From contig VWZX01006857.1 in assembly GCA_013399015.1 (NCBI GenBank), positions 496,001 to 560,000 of the forward strand: a stretch of 64,000 bases of DNA, read 5' to 3'. Shown one piece after another: positions 28,255 through 39,301 of this stretch. A model generated the notes under the pieces. That model saw only the letters and a list, made by a program, of their open reading frames with translations. It was not told where the DNA came from and did no database searches. The position numbers and the translations under genes are program-made. Every line of letters begins with the position of its first letter. The first letter of the stretch is position 1. Source of the DNA: Galbula dea (lineage: Eukaryota > Chordata > Aves > Piciformes > Galbulidae).

Positions 28255-28768
28255 AGCAGTGAGTCCAGGTGGCCAAGAAGACCAATGGCATCCTGGCTTG
28301 TAGCAGAAATAATGTGGCCAGCAGAACTAGGGAGGTGATCTTCCTCCTGTACTCAGCACAGGTGAGGCCAGGTCTTCTGTGGAGCAGCTGAGGGAACTGG
28401 GGATGTTTAGCTTAGAGAAAAGGAGGCTCAGGGGAGACCTCATTCTTTACAACTCCCTGAAAGGAGGTTGGAGCAAGGTGGCAGATGGTCTCTTCCCCCA
28501 AGAGTCAAGTGACAGGATGAGAGGAAACTGCCTGAAGTTGCTCCAGAGGAGGTTTAGGTTGGGTATTAGGAAAAATGACTTCCCTGAAAGGGTTGTCAAG
28601 CCCTTGGAAAGGCTGCCTAGGGAAGTGGTGGAGTTATGAGCCCTGGAGGGGTTTAAAAGACATGTGCTGAGGGACACAGTTTAGTGGTGGACTTGGCAGT
28701 GCTGCATTAATGGTTGGACTTGATGATCTTAAAGATCTTTTCCAACCTTAACTATGTTATAATTCTAG
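28255..28768 (+). mobile_element. CR1 fragment (plus), internally deleted
   Basis: Starts in ORF2 (GGCCAAGAAGACCAATGGCA). It skips part of the region near 28,370 and resumes at GCAGCTGAGGGAACTGGGGA. It ends in TTGGACTTGATGATCTTAAA and a TATAATTCTAG terminus, so it is GATCTTAAAGATC class. Confidence 0.93.
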
Positions 28769-30150
28769 AATTATTTTCCTTCTGAATTTTCCCTAGTTGA
28801 GAGGCAAGCAGAAACAGGGCTTCACCTTACACAGTGATGGGACAGGCTGTGTGCTTGAGGGGAGGCACATGCCAGAGCCCTCCACTGAACCAGGGCCTAT
28901 ATTTGGAGATTAACTGCAGGAGGCTGCAAATAGCTTGCACACTTTGACCATGGTCTTAGGATAAGGCACTCTTCACCTTGGGTGACCCCAGCACTGCCTC
29001 ACAACTCCCATCTGCTGGTAGGTGTTCAAAGAATATCTCTTTTTCCAAAACAAAATCCATGCCAGCCTCCACTACAACAGCAGACTGACATGCTCATGGA
29101 GCAGGAAGAAACCTTGCAGGGCAGTGGATATCTGTTCCCAGCATGTTTTTGGGAGAGAAGGTGAGTTAATCCATGAAGAACAACCTACCCCTGGTCATGC
29201 CTTCCAGCTACAGGCTTCAGTTGGGTTTGGTACCCAACAGAATCCAGTGAACTAATGCATTCACAACCTGAAAGTAACACCACAACTTTTCTTTCTGAAT
29301 GGGAATAGTTTGGGGGTGTTTCATTTCTTTCTCTTTACAGATCACTACAAAGGTATCAGCAGAGCTCTGGGCTATCAGTCTGTGGAAGCAAATAAGCTTT
29401 GAAGCCAACTCAGGACTCATTGGCAGTTCTGAGACTGCTTTTGGTGAAGTTTTATACCCAACAGGTTGGATGATCCTTATGAATATGTGAGATGAAGCTG
29501 TTTTGGTTTAATTTGGGGGTTTTATTGGGCTGATTGAGTGATCTATCAGAGCTGCTTGAACTGCATTCAAACCAGTTTCTAGCAAGGAGGTAGAATTTTG
29601 CATATCACCAGCTAATGATGCAATGCATTTGTAGGAATTTGGGTCTATGCAATTACTTTGGGGGATAATTTTTATAGATCATCACAAACTGTCTCAGGAG
29701 GGATGGAGCAGATCTTTGAGGGTACTCTCTGCCTACATAACCCTGATTTTATGCCACTGTCTTCAGGTCAGAATTGAGCTTTTTTTATGCTAAAATGGGA
29801 AATTGTCTGTTTAGAAGAAGATTGCACTAGATGACCAATGTAGGACCCTTCCAACTGAAAGGGAAAAGGGGAAGCTTTTCCATCATGCCCTGACCAGCAG
29901 CAGTCAGAGGACTATGCTTTGGCAGAGTATTGCCAAGGGAAGGAAGAGATTTGGTTTCTGAAAGAGAAACTTAAAGACAGAAAACTCAGGCAAGTCATCT
30001 GCAAAAAAGCATAGAAACACTTTAACATCAATGCCAAAGGTAGCAACCTCAAGCCACATTCTCAGGCTCTTCAGATTCATGAATACAACATGATTATCTT
30101 ATGGAGGTGGATTTCATTCCTAATACCTTTGAATAATTTGTAGCTGTAAC
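28769..30150. other. Intergenic, no gene seen
   Basis: I see no gene. A possible degraded CR1 tail lies at about 29,813-29,862 (CACTAGATGACCAATGTAGG). Confidence 0.55.
29813..29862 (+). mobile_element. Possible degraded CR1 tail
   Basis: GATTGCACTAGATGACC followed by a GACCCTTCCAACTGA end resembles a decayed CR1 3' end. It is short, so this is tentative. Confidence 0.5.
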
Positions 30151-30189
30151 NNNNNNNNNNNNNNNNNNNNNNNNNNNNNNNNNNNNNNN
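30151..30189. other. Assembly gap (39 N)
   Basis: A run of Ns followed directly by a G8 homopolymer (30,190-30,197), a likely cause of the sequencing break. The stated size may not be the true size. Confidence 0.99.
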
Positions 30190-30670
30190 GGGGGGGGAAA
30201 TTATCATTAAGAACACTCTGTGCTCTTCCCTCTTCCAGAAATACTGCCACAGACTGACACCTGCTATTGTCTTGATGCTCTTTTTGCTCCCTCACATTTC
30301 TCTGCAGATATTTCATCTCTTCTTTTTTTAGTTATGGTTAGAAAAGGCACTGACTCAAGTCTTCCAGAGTTGTCATTTCACAAATGGATTCAGAATAGCA
30401 ATAACACCAAAAAAAAAAAAGAAATGGTTTTCAGGGGAAGGCAAGAGAACCCACAAAGCACTAAACAGAATAAAGTTGAGCACAACTTTTTAGCAGATGC
30501 TGGAAGAGCAGATCAGGGCATTTATCATCCCTTTGGTCTTTGTCTGACAGGATGTTTTATGCAAGGATAAGGCCTTGAGGAGAACCAAGCAGTGTTTAGG
30601 AGGAGTTGGTGTTGAAAGCCTATACCATAGTCCAGCCTGATGGATGGTGCAGTTAATCCATAATAGAACA
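30190..30670. other. Intergenic, no gene seen
   Basis: Contains a 12-A run at 30,409-30,420. The 116-codon open frame across it has no recognisable similarity. Confidence 0.55.
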
Positions 30671-30860
30671 ACTTTGGTTAAGCATTGGAACAGGCTGCCC
30701 AGGGCAGTGATGGAGTCACCATGTCTGGAGGGATTTAAAAGCCATGGAGATGTGGTGCTGAGGGACATGGGTTAGTGGTGACTTGGCAGTGTTGGGTTAA
30801 CAGTTGGACTCAAGGATCTTAAAGATCTTTTCCAACCTAAATCATTTCATGATTTTATGA
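30671..30860 (+). mobile_element. CR1 fragment (plus)
   Basis: GGAACAGGCTGCCCAGGGCA, then GGAGGGATTTAAAAGCCATG, ending GATCTTAAAGATCTTTTCCA and a CATTTCATGATTTTATG terminus. It is the GATCTTAAAGATC tail class. Confidence 0.93.
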
Positions 30861-30954
30861 GGAGAAATACTACAATGGTGAGATGGTTTAAATATTGAAG
30901 TTAAAATAGCCAGGTGCTCAAAAAACCTACAGACATGGCATGTTGTGACAGGGT

Positions 30955-31040
30955 TTCTTGGCACGGTGGTGTTGGGTTGATGGTTGGATAGACTTGATGA
31001 TCTCCAAAGTCTTTTCCAGCCTTAATGACTCTATGAATGC
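30955..31040 (+). mobile_element. CR1 tail fragment (plus)
   Basis: TTGGATAGACTTGATGATCT, then TCTTTTCCAGCCTTAATGAC and TCTATGAATGC. It is a second CR1 end about 100 bp after the previous one. Confidence 0.9.
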
Positions 31041-31788
31041 AAAGCTGAAGAGCTGGGATGTGTGGGAGAGGTCCCTGAAGAGAAGCAGGCTGAGTTCTCA
31101 GTGGGTGCTGACTCTGGAGGGTGCAGCATGACATAACGGGAGGTGGCAGCCTGCCTGCCTCAGCCAGCCCCTGGGCAGCATCTGCCAGCTTAGCTGCTGC
31201 TGAAATGCAATGTGCTGTTTACCATCTGTAAAGCATTAAATGACCAAGCCCCTATTTAAATCAGAGACTGTCTTGACAACTGCTGTCTGCAGCAAGGCTT
31301 TGGCTGGCTTCCCTTTTGGGGAGGAGGCTGGAGGAGGACAGAGTGTGGTTGTGGAGAGGATCCACTGGTGAAAACTGGGGAGGGTTTGTGGAAATAGAAC
31401 AGCTGAGGTTTTTAAAAGATGTTTAAAGCTCTTAAGATCATTTATTCACTACAAATCCCAGCTGTGGTTTTCATCTTGTTTTCTGCATTTTAATAACATC
31501 TTCAGAAAACCTTTCACTTGGTGAAACTGGCTGGGGTGAGTAGATAAGTACATGGAACACCAGGGAATGGGAGCTACTTGAAGGCACAAAGACTGAAGCT
31601 CAGCTGCTGGCTACAGCTGGGAGAAGGTAAGGTCCCTAAGTGGCTTGGTTTATGTCTGAGGAAAGATAGCTACACTTTTGTTTTCAGTTGCTGATTTCAT
31701 AACTAGAAAGCCAGATGAGTTACCAACTCCTTGGGAAAGCTTTGCTCAGCCTTTTCAGTTTTGAGCCTCTCACTACAAAAGAAGACCC
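31041..31788. other. Intergenic, no gene seen
   Basis: No repeat or gene recognised. Confidence 0.55.
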
Positions 31789-32226
31789 ACCAGAGAGTTG
31801 CTGGAGTATGTCCAAAGAAAGGCAACCAAGTTGATGAAGGGTCTAGAGCACAAGTGTTATAAGAAGCAGCTGAAGGAACTGAGGTTGTTTAGTCTGGAGG
31901 AAAGGAGGCTCAGCAGAGACCTTCTGCCTCTATAACTACCTGAAAGGAGGTTGGAGGGAGGTGAGGTTTGGTTGAGTGAGGCTTAACTTGGACATTAGGA
32001 ACAAGGTCTTCCCCAGAAGGGTTGTCAAGCCCTGGGACAAGCTGCCTGTGGAAGTGGTGTAGTCACTGTCCCTGGAGGGGTTGGAAAGATGTGGAGATGT
32101 TGTGCTGAGGGATGATGGACTTGCCAGTGCTGTGTTAATGGTTGGACCTGGTAATCTTAACAATCAAATCTTTGTCAACCAATCTTCTTTTTCTGCCAAC
32201 CAAAAATTCTATGATTCTGTGATTCT
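31789..32226 (+). mobile_element. CR1 fragment (plus)
   Basis: ORF2 C-terminal remnant (GTCTAGAGCACAAGTGTTAT, then GAACTGAGGTTGTTTAGTCT) and a 3' end with a GGTTGGACCTGGTAATCTTA tail and ATTCTATGATTCTGTGATTC octamer repeats. The octamers are clearer here than at most loci. Confidence 0.94.
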
Positions 32227-32262
32227 TGAAGCTCCTTGTTTTTAAGGAGCTGACCCACTCCA

Positions 32263-32292
32263 TCCATTGCAGTTGGACTAGATGATCATTGT
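32263..32292 (+). mobile_element. Possible CR1 tail scrap (plus)
   Basis: GCAGTTGGACTAGATGATCA is a CR1 tail core but is followed by unrelated sequence. Confidence 0.5.
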
Positions 32293-33616
32293 GTCACAGG
32301 TCCAACTGTCTTCTCCTATCCTGACAGCAGAGACTTGGCTTTAATGGGATGCCAAATAAGCATAGCATGAAATAGAGTTCCTGGGCATCTTCTAAAGGTC
32401 TGTGCCAGCCTTTGGGAGCTCCAGTTGCATTGCTGGTGGAACAGAATGGACAGACAGTGCAGAGTGTTTAGCAGGGGGCCATGTGCAGCAGGATCAGGGA
32501 CCAGTAAGCAGCTGAAGTAAAGGAGAGAGAGACCTTCAAACAGGTGAAATGTTCAGTGTTGCTACTGGCAACATCTCTAATTGCACAGGATTTGATGATA
32601 AGATGTGGGATGCTAGGGAGGAGGTTGCTTCATCCACCTCTACACTGCTGTGGGTTGTGTCTGTCACCCACTATCAGTTGAGCTCATTGTAGAATCTAAA
32701 CTGGCTATTGATCAGAAATTTTCTGTTGAAACCAATTTTGAGGAGAAAATCCTTTCCAGTCCAAAGTGAACCTTTCCTGTTCTATTCTCAAGTTAGCCAA
32801 CAATTCTCATCCTTCATGAAAAATAATCCTAAAGCACATGCTCCCTCTTCCAAGGCAGTTGTCTCTCACTTGTAAACCTTCCCCAGACCTTCTTTTTTTT
32901 CCCCCAATGCAAACTAATTAAAATCAGAGGCTGATTTGCATCCCAGTGTAGCTATTTTATAATGTTAACTTGAAAAAATGGCAGAAATAACTGCACCATG
33001 TGAATACTATGGCACACTTCTATGTTTTTCCTCCCAAATAGGATAGACATCAGAGTAAAATCCTTTGTCTTGTAATGGGTTTGGTCAGCTTCAACTGATG
33101 GGGTGATGTTACCCTCCTGCATTTGCCCTGGGAGCTGAGCACTGAGCTCACTCCTACCCTAATCTCCTGCTCTTCCCAGCACATCATTGCCCACAGGTTA
33201 CTTTGTCTGCTCAGTACAGGTAAGAGTTAGCATGCTGCCTTGAGGTGAGGGGGTTTGGTGCATCACCCCCTGCTCCCTGCAGCTCCAGCAGCTCAGCCCT
33301 TCTCCCTGCCATGCTTCCCCCTGCCCTAAAAAGGGGATAATGATGCTGTGCTCTGCATAAGGATTAATATTTTAAAGTAGGTTGAGGTTAAAAGGTGATG
33401 TGTGGATCTGAGCAGTGCTATTGAAGGTCAGCAGAAGCTTTAGGATGAGAATGGAGTAATAGTACTTTACAAAAGAATAATAGTTTATTCTTTTTGAATC
33501 CAATTATTTCCCAGAAGAAGAGTGAGCAGTTTGAGTGCAATGGCCATGGAAGTGGATCCCAAGTCATGCAAATCCTGTGTGACTCACAATGCTTGCACTA
33601 ACCCAGATGCCTTCTC
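32293..33616. other. Intergenic, no gene seen
   Basis: 1.3 kb with no recognisable repeat or exon. Confidence 0.55.
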
Positions 33617-33760
33617 TCACAGAATGTCAGGGCTTGGAAGGGACCTCAAAAGATCATCTAGTCCAAATCCCCTGCCACAGCAGGATTCTTCCCTGACCAG
33701 GAATTGAACCCAGGTCCCAGTGGTGAGAGCACCAAATCCTAACCCCTAGAGCACCACTTC
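33617..33760 (-). mobile_element. tRNA-Glu-headed SINE-like element with CR1 3' tail
   Basis: Read on the minus strand, positions 33,760-33,689 form a 72-nt tRNA-Glu-like head. The D-arm, anticodon-arm (GCTCTCACC, anticodon CTC) and T-arm blocks match the vertebrate tRNA-Glu sequence that I recall without indels. The B box GGTTCAATTCC is intact. The A box (TGCTCTAGGGG) has two changes, and the four 5' acceptor-stem bases no longer match. Immediately 3' (33,688-33,617) is a CR1 end, with GCTGTGGCAGGGGATTTGGA, CTAGATGATC and a CATTCTGTGAG terminus. A tRNA promoter head plus a LINE tail is the standard architecture of a LINE-mobilised SINE. Avian SINEs known to me use other tRNAs (for example the tRNA-Ile-derived TguSINE1). 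A one-off template-switch chimera is the alternative. No second copy is seen in this window. Confidence 0.85.
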
Positions 33761-34317
33761 TTACTATTCTTCAGCACTGAAATTTCTGCTTGCAGAATAG
33801 TTTATAGTAAGCTCTGCAAAGCATAAATGCTCAAGCATCTAAACAGATGATTCCCACCTATTACTTCTTTCCTTTCACCTATGGATGGGTTTGACTTGGA
33901 GCAGTGGCACAGCACCTTGGCCATGCAGCCAAATCCAGGCCACAGAGCCTTGGGCTCTTTGTCCCATGGAATGTGTGTGTTTGGATGCTCAGACACCACC
34001 TCCTGCATGGTACCCAATCTGCCAGCAGATTATTATTGTTTTCAGAGAAATTCTCAGATGGGCACCCACCAAAGCAGCTGCCTTTTTATCCATCCTTAAG
34101 CCAGGTAGAAAGATTGCCTATAGGGATCAGCTCATGCCTGCTTGGTGAGCCACAGGGTTGGGTGGAAGGAATTTAGTGCACCTTCTTCTGCTTGCTGTTG
34201 TAGAGCAGCTGTTTGGAGGAGTGCCTAGGTAAGGTTCAAGATCCAGGTCAAGCCATGCAGCTGCACATGGGCACTAGATGCCTACCTGGCTCAGTGTGCC
34301 CTGTGTTGCACCTGTGC

Positions 34318-34352
34318 ACCCCAGCACATCCCAGTGCATCCCAGCACACCTG
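34318..34352. repeat. Short minisatellite, about 10-bp units
   Basis: Three to four imperfect CCCAGCACAT/CCCAGTGCAT units in tandem. Confidence 0.75.
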
Positions 34353-34871
34353 AGTGTGCCAATCCCACTCCTGTGCTGTGGATCCATCCCTGCTTTTCTC
34401 CTCTGAATGAACAAGCAGTCCTGGGAACAGGAGTGCTGCTGGTATTCGATCTCAGTTTGTTGGAACACATTGCCCATTGTCTTATCGAACTCACTGCATT
34501 ATTCATCAGAGAGATGACAAAAGGCAGGAGCTATTGTTGCTCCCCTTTAAACTCTCAGTTCCTACAGTATTGAAAGGAGCAGTCATTACCTGTCTCCTCT
34601 TTCAGGGTAGATCCAATTTGCCAGGATGCATATTTCCATGGGAAGCTCTGTAGGGCTTCTCAGGGCCAGGATGATTTATTTATAGGAGTGACCTTACCAC
34701 CACTTTGAAGATTTTTCTGCTGACATTTGTGCTCTGCAGAGTATCTGTGGCAAGAAATCCTCTGTATTCCTCATTCTCTTTTCAGTCTGCAAAAAAGAAA
34801 GTTTTTGCAGTCTGTTCTATGTTGTCTTAAACTCCAGAGTAAACCTTAGAGCAGCCTTACAGCTCAGGGGG

Positions 34872-35543
34872 TCACCACAGCTCACTCAGGGAGGGTTTGC
34901 AGGTTTTCCATGCCCCTATTTTCATGTTCCCTCTCTGGATACCAAGCTCAGTGCTGCTGATCTGCTGCACCAAACAACATGGATGTGTTTTCCTCCAGCA
35001 GTGCCAGAGCATCCTATGAACCCCCAGAAGATTTAGAAGCCCTCTTCCCTTCTGCTGCTCTCTAGCTATGTTTGGGGAAGTATTTTCACCAATTAAGCTG
35101 CTAATGTCTCCAGGGACATGGAGCATCACCCAAGCCTGGGATGCTTGTTCTGTCTGTGCCCTAGGCAGTTTATAAAGTGCAGTTGCATGACCCATGGGCT
35201 TGGCCACACAAACCTCCAGGGATGTTCCTGATGAGCAAGAGTCTCTGTGCTTATCTGGGCAACGTGACTGCCCTCTTTTTGTGTGTGTGTCCCGTTTATA
35301 AACAGCCAGGCTGGGCTGACCCAGAAGGGTTTTGTTTGTACCCGTGGCATGCCAGGCTGTGAAGGGCTTTAAATAGCTAGTGACAATTATTTTAGGATTT
35401 TGAACAGGGAAAGAGCTAGTAAATGTCGTTGGAAAAGGTCTGATTAATGCAGTGGGAGTGAGCAGGGAGCTGGGTGAGGGAGGGGTGGCTGTAGCTGGAC
35501 ACACAGCTCCCTGTGTGCTATGGCACATGCAGCTACCTGACAT
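34872..35543 (-). other. Long uncharacterised open frame (223 codons)
   Basis: Open on the minus strand. I do not recognise any domain. It is Ser/Pro/Cys-rich with no signal peptide, membrane segment or repeat structure, and it lies 70 bp downstream of another long minus-strand frame in a different phase. It could be chance, part of a long noncoding RNA, or a decayed gene. It is listed only because of its length and pairing. Confidence 0.15.
35349..35450 (+). repeat. Possible ancient LINE (L2/L3-like) remnant
   Basis: GTGAAGGGCTTTAAATAGCT and GGATTTTGAACAGGGAAAGA resemble the 'gtgaagggctttgaatgcca ... ggattttgagcagggg' pattern of ancient vertebrate L2/CR1-L3 type repeats. The resemblance is from memory. 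Confidence 0.3.
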
Positions 35544-35613
35544 TTCTAACCACTGCTAGGTATTTGCTAGACAAACTTCAAGCTAATTCTGCCACTGAGG
35601 CTATCAAACTTCT

Positions 35614-36300
35614 TCAGTTTGGGACCTCTGTCAGTGAACCATCTCTCCCCTTTATGCATGTAAGAGCAGAGAGAGAAATAAATGACCCAAAACTCATCAC
35701 TGAGTCACTGCCACAGCAAGGGTTACAATTTGGCAGCTGATGCCCCACCTCACCCCACCCCCAGCCTATGTGCTCCTTATCAGTGATCTCAGCAGTATCA
35801 AATACCCCCAGGCATCTGACAGACACAGTGGCACAGTGTCTTTCTGAGACCCTGCACTGATCCCCTCCATCCAGGCTGAGTCTCCCAAATACCATGGGAC
35901 AGTCCTTGCACCTTGCCTGCCCTTCACTGGGCTGATCAGAAATCCAGCCCATGGCTGCTTCTGCAGAGAAACACAGAAGGGAAGATTCAAATCCCTCACA
36001 GAAGGATGGGAGAGTCAAGTAGATGCAATGTGCAGGTGCAGAGGAACACCAAGCATCAGGAAGGTGATGGTGGATCCCATCAGTTCTGCATGCTACAGGA
36101 AACCCCAAACTGGAGCTGGCTTCACACAGGGAAAAAGTTGATCTCTGCAAAGCAAAAGCCTTAAAAATCTCCCAGGAAATAACTGTGGTTTGTTCATCAA
36201 TGGAGAAAGTGAGACTGCTAAGGGAGAGCAAAACAGAAGGATACTGGGGGGGGCAAGAAGGCTTTGGTGACGTCTCTAGCAGGTGGCAGAGGTACCACAA
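35614..36300 (-). other. Long uncharacterised open frame (228 codons)
   Basis: Open on the minus strand, Ser/Cys/Leu-rich, with no domain I recognise. It sits just upstream, in the minus sense, of the 223-codon frame and is offset by one phase. It may be chance, but two frames of this length side by side on one strand are uncommon in noncoding DNA of this composition. Confidence 0.15.
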
Positions 36301-38505
36301 GGACCAGCAGGAATTCAGGCTGCTGGCCAGGGGGAATCTGTAGCCACATCTTTCCTTAGTTTATAGGGTGTTTATCTTACAGCCCTTCTGGGAGCTATGT
36401 CATTTTCTAGCCCAATTTCCCAAGGAGATCCCACTGCCTGAGGTCTTTGGGCTTACTGCTCAGCTCAGGTGGCTTCTGGAGGTACTGTCCACTTCAGAAT
36501 GGCTGATGGCCAGGGGGATGCTTAAACCACATGCAGTTCCCAGCAATTCTGTGAAAATGAGTGATGGGTGAAGGTGAAGAGCCCTAGCACTGCCTGAGAA
36601 GAAAGTAGACTCTGTCTGTCTGCCACTGCACACCTGGGGATGGATCCAGCCTGAGCAGCAGGCTCTCCCAGAGCATGCAAAAGACCAAGAAGTGACCAAG
36701 TGTGAGCACCACTAGCACTATCAATAAGCTATTTGCCCATTTATGTGGGCATGACCAATCTCTCTTCTGCACAAAACCCCCAAAACTAAGAGGAATGTGC
36801 AGTCACCTAGCACTGCAGATGCATGGTTAGGGGCTGGCAGATCTGGATCATGCTTGCTTGGGAAATTGGCTGGTGTCTGATGGACAAAATATCTTCTAGC
36901 CAGGCACAAATTTTGTGAAGGGACAGGGACTTGTCTAGGTATTGTCCTCCATCCTTCCCACTCTGTCCCTGCAGGACTGTGTTGGTGGCCTGAGCCTTTT
37001 AATCCTGGATTAATCTGCTTTAAATTTTCCAGACACCCTGTGATCATTTTGAGAATGTTTCATCCTGTCCACAGATTTCCTAATGAAAAAAGGACCTAAC
37101 CCAGGGAAGGTCCCCTTGAACTCTTTTCAGATACTATGTTTCTTGCAGCAGAAGTTGAGATGGTCCACCATCAATACCCACTGAGCAAGAAGTGACAGCA
37201 ATGTTCACTTTAGATAAGGCAGATATTGGCAGCTGGGCTGGAAACTTCCTGAAAATGAGGTCAACTAAACACTTAATGACTTTTAAAGGATCATAATGAT
37301 GAAAGGTTTATTAAATCCTGAAGAGATGGGATCAGGTCTTGACCTTTGTCTTGGCTTAATTGTCTTCTGGGAAGACAGGACAGGGTTGTACAAATGGGTT
37401 ACACTAGAGCAAAGGGAGAAAAACTCCTGAGCTGCAGTTTGGACCAGGGGTGAGATTTATCTGACAAGCTATAATCTGAAGCCTTTGAAGTCTAAGGGAG
37501 AGCAATCCTTTTAAAGTGTCAAACTGATGGAGATTCCAAGCTGGGACATCATGTGCATTAGGGAATGGAAATTCAGTCATACAAAAGAGCTGAACAGAAC
37601 AACTGCTGAAAGACAACCTGTTTTGTGGGAGAAAATAGAGAGCCTGCCCCTATAAATTTGTTTTCTGCATGTTCTGCATGAGTTTTTGGGCAATGCTTGT
37701 TCAGATGAAACAAAGGTTAACCCCTGGTTGGAAGAATCCCTAAACCCCTGCTCTACTCCAGGTCTCCTCTGTCTGGTCAAGGGTTAAACCCTGAAACTCA
37801 GTTTCTTAGCCAAGTGTCTCAACCACCTTTAAATCAGGTAAATTGGACTGGAGAACCAACCTTTAAGCTCTTCAGCAGAGGGCAACTTCCAGCCTATTTC
37901 TGAGCATTTCTGCTAAAGGCTGTGACTGGACTGCAAATCTGAATGTGAATCTTCTCCTCAGTTGGATTCACAGAACATATCCAACTATTACTTGTGGCCT
38001 TGACCACACACATAACTAATGGGGTAAACAAGGGAAGATTATTTCACATCTGACTTAGCAGAGGTTGTGATGACCTACCATGAGGTCTGGTTTAGCTTTT
38101 TTCTTTTTTCTTTGGGTCTTTCCTTGCAAAGCTGCATCTAGACTGAAGGAAACAGAAGCACAGAGGTGCCCACCCATGGAAACCTCCACAGCAAACCATG
38201 GTTCCAGCTTTACCCAATGTAGACATCTTTATAAAGTCTATTTATAGTCTTCTGTGGGGTTTCCATGGGGTTCCCCACCTATATACAGAAAAGAGGGCTA
38301 TTTTTCTCCTAGTAACAAATATTCATTATTTTAGTTTCTGGTTCCCCCAAGCATCCAATATTTTCTAATGAATTTTGGCTTTTCTCTTCCAGGCCTCCAC
38401 ATTTTTTCCCCTTGTGCTGACTTTTCATGTCTACATATGATTCATTTACTCTTTCCCAAAGAAGTCCAGGGAATTGGATTAATGAGACAAATTCAAACTA
38501 TTAGC

Positions 38506-38660
38506 AGAGAATCCTAGAACTGTCAGAGTTGGAAGGGACCTTGAAGATCATCCAGTTGCAACCCCCCTGCCATGGGCAGGGACATCTCCCACTAGGTCAG
38601 CCATAAAACCTCCTACACTTTCCTTACCAAGTCCAACACATCCTCCTTAACCCAGAGGTC
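38506..38660 (-). mobile_element. CR1 fragment (minus)
   Basis: AGAGAATCCTAGAACTGTCA, then GAGTTGGAAGGGACCTTGAA and CCCCCCTGCCATGGGCAGGG. This is a reverse-complement CR1 end of the 'ggcagggacatctcccacta' type. Confidence 0.92.
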
Positions 38661-39220
38661 CAGAAAAAGTTGGTAATAATCACATTTTGCCATCCTTGGT
38701 GCTATGTGTCTACTTCCAAACAGGGACTTGGTGGTTACAGCCTGGATGCTGAGGCATTGGACATGGATGGGGTGCTCAGCTATGGCTCAGGCATCAAGGT
38801 GTGTCTGCTGCTCTGACTCCATGCCAGGGAAGTACACTGTGTAGCTGGAGATTTTATCACAGGCCATTGTAACTCAGCAACAATAAAGCAATTAGAGTTT
38901 GGGCCTGAGCCTACAGCACTTGGAAGGATGATAGACCTTGCCTTTACAGGGACTAACAACAAGGTTTGGTCCTTTTGCTGTGGCTTTATCCATCAGTCTC
39001 AAAATGCTTTAGCCTCCCACAGACTTGGTGAGGTGAGTTTGGGGTCTTCCCCATTATCAGGTAGATTTGTGCAGGTGGAGCTCAGAGGGTCAGTTTGAAA
39101 GCAGTAGATACCTGCACTCTCTCAACACCTCCAGCCCTTTGGCTGGGGTAAGGTGGCTAATGAGCAACATGGAACAGCAAGCTCTGCCTTCAGGAGAAAG
39201 ATGCCATCCTGTGCAACCTA
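38661..39220. other. Intergenic, no gene seen
   Basis: No repeat or exon recognised. Confidence 0.55.
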
Positions 39221-39301
39221 CTCCAGGTGAATCTGCTGCTCTGACAGGGAGGTTGGACTAAATGATCTCCAGAGGTCCCTTCCAAGCCCTAACATTCTGT
39301 G
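39221..39301 (+). mobile_element. CR1 tail fragment (plus)
   Basis: GGTTGGACTAAATGATCTCC, then GGTCCCTTCCAAGCCCTAAC and ATTCTGTGAA. It is the GATCTCCAGAGG tail class. Confidence 0.93.

Larger units (their letters stand above)
33761..38505. other. Intergenic, no gene seen
   Basis: 4.7 kb without CR1. It contains two long minus-strand open frames (34,872-35,543 and 35,614-36,300), a short minisatellite at 34,318-34,352 and a possible ancient LINE remnant at about 35,349-35,450. No splice-supported gene is seen. Confidence 0.5.
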
